From JBBQXY01 sp051004815 (lineage in GTDB: Bacteria; Chloroflexota; Ktedonobacteria; Ktedonobacterales; Ktedonobacteraceae), in the NCBI GenBank assembly GCA_051004815.1, contig JBPCJY010000234.1, positions 1-22,759 of the forward strand: a stretch of DNA of 22,759 nucleotides. Reading direction: 5' to 3'. Both the position numbers and the translations under genes were made by a program. The notes under the pieces were generated by a model. It worked only from the letters and a program-made list of their open reading frames with translations, did not search any database and was not told the DNA's origin. Below, piece after piece: positions 14,168-22,200 of this stretch. How positions within the stretch are numbered: the first letter of the stretch is position 1; the number at the start of each line of letters is the position of its first letter.

Positions 14168-14824
14168 ATGCACAAGCTATTTGAGGCGATTGGTCGGATT
14201 GGCGTGTTGCCGGTCATTGCGCTTGAGCGGGCAGAGGATGCCGTGCCGCTGGCTCGTGCGCTGCTCGCTGGGGGTATCGATTGTGCCGAGATTACGTTTC
14301 GCACGCCAGCCGCGGCGGAGGCGATACGTAGAATGAGCGACGAAGTTAGCGAGATGCTGGTCGGAGCGGGTACCGTGCTGACGGTGCAGCAGGCCGAGCA
14401 GGCTATCTTAGCTGGCGCACAGTATATCGTCTCGCCGGGCTTTGACGCCGCGGTGGTGGGCTGGTGCCAGGCGCAAGGTGTTGCTGTGCTGCCAGGCGTG
14501 GCAACCCCGACGGAGATCAACATGGCCCTTGTCAGGGATGTGAAGCTGCTCAAGTTCTTTCCCGCCGAGGAATTCGGTGGTACGCGCATGCTCAAGGCGT
14601 TGCACGGCCCCTATCCAGATGTGCGGTTCATCCCCACCGGTGGTATCAACGCAACAAACCTCGCGCAGTATCTGGCACTGCCCAACGTTGTCGCATGCGG
14701 AGGAAGCTGGATGGCGACTGGTGGCATGCTAGCCAGGGGCCAATTTAATGAAATAGCACGCGTGGCCGGGGAAGCGCGGACGATCGTGCGCCAGACCCGC
14801 GGAGAAAGTGCGGTCGAGCAGTGA
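14168..14824 (+). CDS. eda: KDPG/KHG aldolase
   Basis: The product is 218 residues, the usual size. It cleaves 2-keto-3-deoxy-6-phosphogluconate to pyruvate and glyceraldehyde-3-phosphate. Key parts are visible: LPVIALERAEDA (14-25), AEITFRTPAAAEAI (40-53; Glu41 general acid/base), VGAGTVL (65-71), SPGF (89-92), LPGVATPTE (108-116), the Schiff-base Lys129 in KLLKFFPAEEFGG, and IPTGGIN (155-161). GGGAGAAAGGCC precedes the ATG. It closes the sugar-acid run and faces a convergent ABC operon; the 103-base gap (14825-14927) shows no clear terminator hairpin. The dehydratase Edd that would supply KDPG is not in the window. Confidence 0.92.
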   Translation: MHKLFEAIGRIGVLPVIALERAEDAVPLARALLAGGIDCAEITFRTPAAAEAIRRMSDEVSEMLVGAGTVLTVQQAEQAILAGAQYIVSPGFDAAVVGWCQAQGVAVLPGVATPTEINMALVRDVKLLKFFPAEEFGGTRMLKALHGPYPDVRFIPTGGINATNLAQYLALPNVVACGGSWMATGGMLARGQFNEIARVAGEARTIVRQTRGESAVEQ

Positions 14825-14927
14825 CGAGTGTTATTACTCTGAGCGAAATCATTGCACTCTTACTCACTGCCGCACTTGCTGCCACTTCAACAAAGCACAG
14901 AGAGCATAATCCTCCCTACAGCGCAAG

Positions 14928-15821
14928 CTACGAGATGGCCACTACCGGAGCGGTTCGTTGCTCGCGCATCAACCACACATAGCCATCTTCCAGGCTGGGC
15001 GGTGTTGGCACAGATCCCGCTTGTGCTGTCAGTTCGCCCACTACGCGGTACTGGACAGTCGCGCCCATGTTTAGCGTAGAGACGACGGTAAAATTGCCTT
15101 GTGGTTTGATGCCATCGGTCGTGATGGTCCAGACTTTGTCGTGGGTCTCCTCGATGAGTTCGGTAGTTGTGCCATGGAAAACGACCTGGCCGTTCTTCAT
15201 GATGGCAAGGTTGCGACACGTCTGGGCAATGTCCTCTACGATGTGGGTCGAGAGGAGGACACATCTGTCTCCCGCTAAATCTGAGAGCAGGTTGCGGAAA
15301 CGGATGCGTTCCTCCGGGTCAAGCCCTGCCGTTGGCTCGTCCACGATCAAGAACTTGGGGTCATTGAGCAGAGCCTGGGCGATACCAATGCGCCGTTTCA
15401 TGCCACCGGAGTAGGTCTTGAGCTTGCGATTAGCCACATTCGCCAGCGCGACGGTTTCAAGCAGTTCCGCGACGCGTTTCTGTCGCGACCGGCGGTTATC
15501 CATCCCTTTCAGAATACCGACATAGTCGAGGAATTCACGTCCACTCAGATCGGGATAGACGCCCAAATCTTGTGGCAGGTAGCCGAGCATACGCTTAATC
15601 TCTGTGCGGCCCTTTTCCGTGTTGCCGTCGAAGCCGCCAACGGTGATGTCGCCGCTCGTCGCTCGCAGGATGCCCGCGAGAATGCGCATGAGAGTGGTTT
15701 TGCCCGCGCCATTTGGCCCCAGCAAGCCATACATGCCGTTGGGGATGGTCAAATCTATGTTATTGAGTGCTTGCACTCCGCCACGATAGACTTTATTTAG
15801 CTGGTGAAGAGTTATTTCCAT
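14928..15821 (-). CDS. ABC transporter ATP-binding protein (ABC-2 exporter type)
   Basis: The product is 297 residues. Walker A is GPNGAGKTT (35-43), Q-loop Gln84 in YLPQDLG, signature YSGGMKRR (137-144), Walker B KFLIVDEP (156-163) and the switch His193 (LSTHIVED). The GMYGLLGPNGAGKTT opening and the tail after residue 210 are typical of exporter ATPases of the CcmA/NatA/bacitracin-resistance type. It pairs with the two membrane proteins encoded just upstream on the same strand (15885-17386). AAGGAG at 15836-15831 lies nine bases before the ATG. It is the last gene of the sigma-factor operon. The transported substance cannot be told. Confidence 0.92.
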   Translation of the reverse strand: MEITLHQLNKVYRGGVQALNNIDLTIPNGMYGLLGPNGAGKTTLMRILAGILRATSGDITVGGFDGNTEKGRTEIKRMLGYLPQDLGVYPDLSGREFLDYVGILKGMDNRRSRQKRVAELLETVALANVANRKLKTYSGGMKRRIGIAQALLNDPKFLIVDEPTAGLDPEERIRFRNLLSDLAGDRCVLLSTHIVEDIAQTCRNLAIMKNGQVVFHGTTTELIEETHDKVWTITTDGIKPQGNFTVVSTLNMGATVQYRVVGELTAQAGSVPTPPSLEDGYVWLMREQRTAPVVAIS

Positions 15822-15871
15822 CGTGTTTTGCTCCTTAGTTATGAATAATGATAATTGTTGCTGCCCTGATG

Positions 15872-15888
15872 TATAAATCGGCCCCTAC
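15872..15888. repeat. Half-site of the GTAGGG...GATTTATCG palindrome
   Basis: TATAAATCGGCCCCTAC matches the right arm of the palindrome at 7420-7437 at 14 of 17 positions. It contains the stop codon of the ABC membrane protein (TAG on the minus strand, 15887-15885), so the repeat appears to have contributed the gene's 3' end. Confidence 0.4.
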
Positions 15889-16670
15889 AATCGTGCCTGT
15901 ATCATGCGTAAGTAGCCCCATAGGACGAAGATGGCGAACGCGGCTAGCGCAAGCAGTGAAAGGATGCTTTCAACTCCCTGTAGCGCAGTCGCGTTGGGGA
16001 GCTGAAAGATATTCACATTGAAAAATCCCTGCGATTGGTATTCGCCAACTGGCGTCAGAATCGTGTTGTTGAGCGTGGGAATACCGGTGCTGGGCGTGAG
16101 TAGATTGCCCCAGAACCAGTAGCCAACAAAGAGGAACTGGTAGAGCGGTACCCACATGATGGCGGGACATGCTATCGAAAAGGCACTGATGAAGAAAATT
16201 CCTGGCAAAACGATGGCCGCGAAAGCTTCTAGCGCGATGAGCAAAGCCATAGGGTTCTGTGTTTCATAGAGAATGACGCTCAGGCCAAGCAGATAGAAAA
16301 TGAGCATTGGTAGCAGCGTGGCGGCCATGCTACCCAGGTATTTGCCGAGCAGACGGATACTCAATGCCCCAGGCATAGAGGTAAAGAGTTCATCGACTTT
16401 GGTCTTGCGGTCTCGTGGCAAGCGATCCGCCAGCAAGATGCCGACACCGATGGGCAGAATGGCATTGACAATATCCGTCCAGTAGACGACGATGTCTTGT
16501 ATGGGATGATGCTTTAAACTGTTTACTATCTGGCTTATACCTATGGCCCTGCTCAACAAGAGCAGTATTAAGAGGATGATCAGGGTCATGGTAATCCAGA
16601 TGGAGCGGCGGCGTACCTGCATGCGAAACTCGTAGGTAAACACACCCAGGAAGACAGAGCATTGGTTCAT
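15885..16670 (-). CDS. ABC-2-type membrane subunit
   Basis: The product is 261 residues with about six membrane spans: 26-43, about 62-83, 107-131, 140-160, 160-190 (broken by CPAIMW) and 233-255. An N-terminal cytoplasmic YEFRMQVRRRS leads into the first span, and RLPRDRKTKVDELFTSMPGAL (83-103) is the cytoplasmic coupling segment seen in ABC-2 permeases. It is read right after the other membrane gene (two bases apart), whose end supplies its ribosome binding site (GTGAGGAATAGTT before the ATG). With the downstream ATPase it should form an exporter. The last codons lie in a dispersed repeat half-site. Confidence 0.82.
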   Translation of the reverse strand: MNQCSVFLGVFTYEFRMQVRRRSIWITMTLIILLILLLLSRAIGISQIVNSLKHHPIQDIVVYWTDIVNAILPIGVGILLADRLPRDRKTKVDELFTSMPGALSIRLLGKYLGSMAATLLPMLIFYLLGLSVILYETQNPMALLIALEAFAAIVLPGIFFISAFSIACPAIMWVPLYQFLFVGYWFWGNLLTPSTGIPTLNNTILTPVGEYQSQGFFNVNIFQLPNATALQGVESILSLLALAAFAIFVLWGYLRMIQARL

Positions 16671-16672
16671 AA

Positions 16673-17386
16673 CTATTCCTCACTCGACCCTTTCAATAGC
16701 CCTTCGGGGTTGCCGCGCAGCAAGAGCCAACCAATGGGCAGCAATACCAGGGCCATGAGCAGTACTTCGATGCGATTCGTTAGCCAGTAATCTATCGCTG
16801 GCTTGAGGGTGGTTGGGAAGAGAAAAAGTGGCTGTAGCCAGCTTGTACTGGCAAAGAAATCTTTGAAAACAATTTCAACGAGCCAGATGCCGCTCAATAG
16901 CGCACCACTGGCGGTGCGACTGCGCGTCAGCATTGCCAGACAAAGTCCCATGCCCACAAACCAGAGTAGCGGCGAGAACCAGGTGAGCTGGTTGGCGAGG
17001 AACTGTGTGGGGGCCGACCATGATAGCAGTTGTGTTGGTATGAATGACAGTTTGATGGCGGTAATGATGCTACTGGCGAGCAAGGTGACGATGGCACTCC
17101 ATAGCACGATCAGTGCAAGCCGTCCCATCGCCGTCCGATGATACTTTTTGGGGACTGTGAGTTGTAGTTCGATAGCCGGGTCCTGGCTGGTGATGGTGGC
17201 AACGATGACGCCTGCCGAGAGTGGCAAAATCATTTCCAGGCCAGCCGATAAAAAGCGGGACGGAATGACTTTGAGGTAGTCTAAGAGCAGGGCAAAGAGG
17301 GTAAGGCCTAGCATTACCACGATGGGTGTCAAGAGTACTCGGTTGCCCATCAGTTTTATTTCATAATGTAATCGATCAAAGTTCAT
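16673..17386 (-). CDS. Second ABC-2-like membrane subunit
   Basis: The product is 237 residues with about six membrane spans and no other domain. After the first two spans, SQDPAIELQLTVPKKYHRTAMGRL reads like the cytoplasmic segment of ABC-2 permeases and resembles ENDASLELTLSTPTSIRLVMLCRM in the upstream anti-sigma fusion protein, suggesting common origin. GGAG (17397-17394) stands seven bases before ATG 17386; an in-frame ATG at 17416 is possible but has no better site. It is transcribed between the anti-sigma gene (145-base gap holding repeats) and the other membrane gene (two-base gap). Confidence 0.75.
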   Translation of the reverse strand: MNFDRLHYEIKLMGNRVLLTPIVVMLGLTLFALLLDYLKVIPSRFLSAGLEMILPLSAGVIVATITSQDPAIELQLTVPKKYHRTAMGRLALIVLWSAIVTLLASSIITAIKLSFIPTQLLSWSAPTQFLANQLTWFSPLLWFVGMGLCLAMLTRSRTASGALLSGIWLVEIVFKDFFASTSWLQPLFLFPTTLKPAIDYWLTNRIEVLLMALVLLPIGWLLLRGNPEGLLKGSSEE

Positions 17387-17428
17387 GTGTTTGCTCCATT
17401 TTTCTGGGTTTCTCAACAGTCTTTATTT

Positions 17429-17506
17429 GCCGCCTGCGGCGGCAGAGAGAAGAGAAATTTGGGGACACCCCAGACCCCGGCAAAGGGCTGCCGCCCTCTG
17501 CACTCC
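17429..17506. repeat. GC-rich palindromes between anti-sigma and membrane genes
   Basis: GCCGCC TGC GGCGGC (17429-17443) is a tight hairpin. The following 17461-17506 has GGGGACACCCC and AGGGC TGCC GCCCT (17484-17497) as further small palindromes. The block splits an otherwise tightly packed operon and looks like an inserted dispersed repeat; no T-run on either strand makes it a clear terminator. Confidence 0.5.
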
Positions 17507-17531
17507 TGCTTAGGGAAACTTGCATTTGGCA

Positions 17532-18560
17532 TTAGCTCGCTAGTCTGGGTTGTTTGGGTGCGTAAAAGGTGGCGAATGCGATAAAGAGTAGTGCGAGTAA
17601 CAGCATTGTTGGGTTGGTATGCCAGAGACCGGTTTGGCTAAGGTGGATCATTGCTGGGTGTGTATTGGTGTCGAGCAGGAATGCTTGTGCTGTTTCCAGG
17701 ATGATGGAGACGAGGACGGCGACCCATGAGCCTAAAATCATCGAGAGTGCGAGGGTGAACGATGATAAGAGGAGCATTGGTCCTAGCCACATCTGCATGA
17801 TCTGCCAGAGTCCTCCACCATGTGCCACGGCAATTATGGTGGAAGCCAGGGCTGCCAGCACGAAGTTATAGCCGACAACCCATAGCATACGGCACAGCAT
17901 TACGAGGCGGATAGAGGTGGGCGTTGAGAGGGTAAGCTCCAGGCTCGCGTCATTCTCCGCGCCGTAGATAAAGGCTGCACTGGCGGTGGCAGAAACAGTG
18001 GTAAACAAAGGTAACGACCAGTTGGACGCAATCCCTGCTACATGGATGATGATGATGTCATAGAAGGCCAGGCCACCGCCAAAGAGAATGACCAGTGGTG
18101 TGGCTAGCCAGATGCTGAGATGAATGAGCGGCACTTGCCGTTTGAACACTAGCCAGAGGTGGAGCAGACTGCTCAAGAGTGATTGCCAGTGTGTGGTTTG
18201 CCTCGGTTGTGACACTTGTAGCGATTGTGACGGTTGTATCACTTGTATCACTTGTGCCAGTTGTAGCGGTTGTGTCACTTGTGTTGGTTGTGTGAGCGAT
18301 GGTTGTGGCGTGGCTTCAAGCGTGGCCCAGACATGGGTGAGCGTATGTAGGGACGGTAATGGTGTTGATGCCAGGGAAAATTGTGCGGTCTCGCGCAAGG
18401 TCTGCCAGGTAGCAAGCTCGTTTGAACATGCCTCACATAGTAGTAAATGTTGCTGAACACGTTTGCTCTCTATGGAGTTGAGCGTTCCATTCACGTAGGC
18501 TGGCAAGAGGTCGGCAATGTGCTGGGCATCATGCCGTGCATGCGGGTTCATCTGGGTCAT
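17532..18560 (-). CDS. Anti-sigma factor fused to an ABC-2-permease-like membrane domain
   Basis: The product is 342 residues. Residues 14-50 form a zinc anti-sigma (zf-HC2) domain: HIADLLPAYVNGTLN then HLLLCEAC, giving His38-x3-Cys42-x2-Cys45. A Gln-rich linker of three-residue repeats (about 88-122, TQPTQVTQP pattern) follows. About 200 residues with some six membrane spans come next, including IYGAENDASLELTLSTPTSIRLVMLCRM, close in pattern to the next gene's SQDPAIELQLTVPKKYHRT. Usual anti-sigma factors have one span, so this is a fusion to a transporter-like domain. The start overlaps the sigma factor stop as ATGA, showing coupled translation. It should hold the ECF sigma factor at the membrane until a signal, perhaps transporter state, frees it; this is inferred. 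Confidence 0.82.
   Translation of the reverse strand: MTQMNPHARHDAQHIADLLPAYVNGTLNSIESKRVQQHLLLCEACSNELATWQTLRETAQFSLASTPLPSLHTLTHVWATLEATPQPSLTQPTQVTQPLQLAQVIQVIQPSQSLQVSQPRQTTHWQSLLSSLLHLWLVFKRQVPLIHLSIWLATPLVILFGGGLAFYDIIIIHVAGIASNWSLPLFTTVSATASAAFIYGAENDASLELTLSTPTSIRLVMLCRMLWVVGYNFVLAALASTIIAVAHGGGLWQIMQMWLGPMLLLSSFTLALSMILGSWVAVLVSIILETAQAFLLDTNTHPAMIHLSQTGLWHTNPTMLLLALLFIAFATFYAPKQPRLAS
18205..18294. repeat. Ten tandem 9-bp units inside the anti-sigma gene
   Basis: Ten consecutive nine-base units follow RNTTGTRNN on the plus strand (for example GGTTGTGAC, ACTTGTAGC, ACTTGTATC). Read on the coding strand they give a three-residue xQ[PV]-type repeat. One more unit, GGTTGTGGC, lies at 18301-18309 after six bases. 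Length can change by whole codons without breaking the frame. Confidence 0.8.
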
Positions 18561-19153
18561 TTCTCTGCCTCCTCTCGAACGGTGAGTATTGTGCGCAAGC
18601 TTTTCCTGGCATTGCTGAGACGGCTCTTGACGGTGCCAATGGGAACCGCGAGAATGGTCGCGGTCTCCTCATACGACAAATCCTGAACAAGGATGAGCAC
18701 TAAGACTTCGCGGTGGACGAGGGCGAGTTGTTTAAACGCTGCTAACAGTTCGTCGCGGGCGATGTTTGCCAGAGCGAACGCTTCCGGTTCTGGCTCGGTG
18801 TCCGCCATATCTTCCAGGGCCGCTACATCTACTAGAGAGATTTTATGCTGGCGCAGGGTATTATGTGCCTGGCGGCGGGCAATGCCGAACAGCCATGTCA
18901 ATACGCTTGAACGTTGCTCAAAACTGTTTGCGTTTTTCCAGACCGCTACGAGGGTGTCCTGTAATAGTTCCTCGGCTAGCCCATAGTCCGGGGTGAGTTG
19001 CAGTAAATAGTGAAAGAGTGGTCGCTGGTAGCGCACGTAGAGTTCTGCTAGAGCTTGCCGGTCGCCAGTTGCGATACGTTGCACTAGCTGGCGATCATCC
19101 TCGACTGGCAATTCGCACATCCAGCCGATCTCCCGCGCAGCTATAGATTCCAC
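18557..19153 (-). CDS. ECF sigma factor
   Basis: The product is 198 residues from a GTG start. Region 2 spans about 20-105 (DDRQLVQRIATGDRQALAELYVRYQRPLF through VLTWLFGIARRQAHNTLRQ) and region 4 about 134-190 (LLAAFKQLALVHREVLVLILVQDLSYEETATILAVPIGTVKSRLSNARKSL, a helix-turn-helix). Regions 1 and 3 are absent, as in the ECF class. The GTG at 19153 follows GAGAGAGAAG; an in-frame ATG at 19120 after GGGAG is an equally possible start and would lose 11 residues. It overlaps the anti-sigma gene by four bases and heads the transporter operon, which it probably controls along with itself. Confidence 0.92.
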   Translation of the reverse strand: MESIAAREIGWMCELPVEDDRQLVQRIATGDRQALAELYVRYQRPLFHYLLQLTPDYGLAEELLQDTLVAVWKNANSFEQRSSVLTWLFGIARRQAHNTLRQHKISLVDVAALEDMADTEPEPEAFALANIARDELLAAFKQLALVHREVLVLILVQDLSYEETATILAVPIGTVKSRLSNARKSLRTILTVREEAEK

Positions 19154-19221
19154 GTTGCTTCTCTCTCTTTGCCAATCTCATGGTCATGGTGTTGTTCACA
19201 TCCTTCTGTGGTGTTAGTAGC

Positions 19222-19230
19222 ATGATAACA
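19222..19230 (-). promoter_or_regulatory. Possible extended -10 promoter of the sigma operon
   Basis: Read on the minus strand, TGTTATCAT (19230-19222) fits an extended -10 element, but no good -35 is found 16-18 bases upstream. An ECF-type pair (AAC-rich -35 with a CGT-type -10) could not be picked out with confidence. The 94-base gap to the helicase gene holds nothing else. Confidence 0.3.
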
Positions 19231-19247
19231 TGAAAAGGTTCACTAAA

Positions 19248-22200
19248 TTACCAGACATAATCAAAACAAATCAATTTCAGTTCTTCGCGTTTTACCGGAC
19301 TGTTCATGGCGTTTTCGTCCGACTGCGCATTAGCGGTAGAAAGTATATCTGTAGCGGCATGGATACTTTTGACGGTGGACAGGAGCTCTTCGATATTTCT
19401 GTCTAGCAGGAAATGTTCGTAGGCTTTGCGTAATGTTTTGATGTAGACGCCGGGCTGTGGGACGATGACTTGTTGGATGGCGGTTTTGATTTCGTTGCGA
19501 TTGATGGCGGGGTTATTAATGTAGCCGCGTAAGGTTGTAGCTATCGTCTGCTGAATGGGGTCTAGCACCTTGGGAGCCTCTTCGACCGCTACCTGCTCGA
19601 CCGAGGATTGCACGATAGAAGCAATCACCTGCTCTTGCAGGGAGAAGATATCGACTTCTCTGTCCGCTGGCACAACCCTTGGGGTATCGGGCTGACACGA
19701 AATGAGGTTGGTGATAACGAAGCGGTTGTCTTCTATGCGTCCTATGCGCCCTCCTCGCCAATCTTCCGTCAGATCGATATACCGCCAGTAGTGTTGTTTG
19801 CTTCCCTTGCTGGAGTCCTTACTGGCATCTTTCTGACGTTTCTTGTCCGAAGCGGTGAAATAGAAGAAAACACCTTTGGCACCCTGGCGCACGAGTCCGC
19901 TATGGATGCCGTCGGGCAAGTTTTCGAGCATCTGACGCATCTCACTATCGAGCAGACCTTTCAGGTTTTGCAGCAGAAATTCGCTGCTGACCAATTCGAC
20001 GAATTGTTCTTGCTCTTCCACCACGGTGCCGTCTTCGTCCTCAATGCGGCGCAGGGTATTGAAGTTCTGTGGGTGAACCACCTCGCCCAGGACGCTGGCA
20101 TCGAGCAAGCCGCTCTGGTCGATGGTGGCTATCTTCAAGGAGAGGCTTTCCACCAGCCCCAGCAGCTTTTCCAGGCCGTCATCGGGAAACATGTTCATGA
20201 CCCACAAGGCGGCAAAGTTGGTGCCGATACGGTCAATGCGTCCGGCCCTCTGCACCATGCGCGTGGGGTTCCAGTGCAGGTCATAGTTGATGAGTACGCC
20301 ACAATCCTGCAAGTTCTGTCCCTCGGAGAGCACATCGGTTGAGATCAGGATATCAATTTCTTCGTCGCTGCCCGCTAGCTCCTCGCGATGGTTCGCTAGG
20401 GGTGCGAAGTGCGTCACCAGGCGCGAGCGTTGCTTTGCGTCCGCCCCGCTATCCATGCGCTGGATAAGGGGATGCCCTGCCTCAGCACGCCACTGGCTGG
20501 CCGCGCTCTCATCGCTACAGAGTTGTTTGTAGAGGTAACGGGCGGTATCCTTGTAATAGGTGAAGAGGAGCACCTTCTGTCCTTTGAGTTCACCCGCGAG
20601 TAGCTCTTTCAGTTTCGCCAGCTTCGCATCGCTGGTTGGCGTGATGGCGGCGATGCTATGCCACACCTCTTGCAGCGCGTGTACATCGCGGCGCACGTCG
20701 TTATGCAGTCGCTTGAGGTCGTAACGGGCCGCGTCAAGCGCTGGTAGGGTATCGATAAACAGGCGTGCCTCTTCCTGCTCGTCCAATTGGTCGGAGAGCG
20801 ATTTGGGCGTGGCATCGTCCTCTTCATCTTCACGTGCGAGATAGCGCATAGCCCTTTGGAAGCTGCTGCTGTCCAGCACTTTCCCTTCCAGGATATAGCT
20901 CTCAAACGTTTCCAGGAACTCCAGCGCACGGCGTACACTGATGCGAAAGGCATCGACGCTGCTCTCAAAGCGTTTGAGGTAGCGACTCTTGAAGATACCA
21001 ACCAGCGCCTCTTCGCGTCCTTCCTCAAACTGGTCGCGCTCTATACCTTGTTTCTTGTAGGTTTCCAGACGATAGGGAGCCATGCGCAGCCCTTCGATAC
21101 GGCTGACCACTCTATCGTAAATGCCGTGATAGGTGGTTTCCAGGTTGTAGCGAATGGTTTTCAGCTTGCGCTCCGGCCATCTGATGGGTTCGCCTTTGAT
21201 GGTGGCGTTAGGATACGCCTCTTTGATAAAGGGCCGTGTGCGCCGGATAACCACTTCTTCCAACAGGTTGAAGAGGGCAATGCCGCTCTCTTGCTGGCGA
21301 TTTTTGCGCCGAGCGGCCATAAAATACTTTTGCAGGTCGCCGATACCTGCCGCGGCGAAGTAGCTGCGATCCCCTCCGGTGAAGAGATTCACCTGGTTGT
21401 ACAGGTCAAAGACGTTGTTGTTGATGGGGGTGGCTGTCAACAAAATAAGTTTTTTGCGTTCCCCGCTCAACTTGCCCTGGCGATGGTTGGTGGCCAGAAT
21501 CCGTTCCAGGCTCTCGTAGCGTTGGGCGTTGCGGTTGCGGAAGTTGTGGCTTTCATCCACTAGCAAAATATCCGCGTCCTGCACCTCACGGATATCGAAC
21601 TCGTCGCGTCCCAGCACCTCCTGCGTGATGATCTGGCCCGCGATACCCGCGCTCAACAGTTCCTCGCTCCACATCTTGCGCAAGGAGGCAGGACAGATGA
21701 TCACCGCTCGATAGCGCAGGTGATAGGCATAGTCCTCCAGCAATTTCTTGCCAATCCACGTCTTGCCGAGGCCGACGCTATCCGCGATGATGACGCCATC
21801 GTAACGGGCCAGTATCTTCCGTGCCTTCTTCACCGCGTCTTCCTGGAACTCGCTCAATTCCACGGCGGAACGCACATTGGCCGCGCCCTCGTTCTCCGTA
21901 TCCAGGTCGTCGCGGAAATACTCAAAGATGGCCTTCATATAGACCTGGTAGGGCGTATACTCCTTGCGTCCAAACTTTGACGCGTCCAGCAGTTCGACCA
22001 GGTCTTCTTTGAAGTCGCGTGCGACTTCCCATTGCCGTTCATACCATACCGCCAGTTCGGTGATGGCCAATACCCCCGGCACATTGGCGGCGATGAGGCG
22101 TTCAGTTTCGTCCACCTGCGCTAATCGCTTTCGTTCGCTACTCTCAATGCGTCCCTTCAACTGTTCAGGGCTGATCTCTTCCGGTGTCAGATTCGCCCGG

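Noticed and set aside
18205..18309. Tandem repeats as a CRISPR array.
   Set aside because: Units are nine bases with no spacers and are in frame within a gene.
19608..20342. Plus-strand open frame of 244 codons inside the helicase gene.
   Set aside because: It is antisense to conserved helicase sequence and shows no domain of its own; a similar frame at 20787-21563 is rejected for the same reason.
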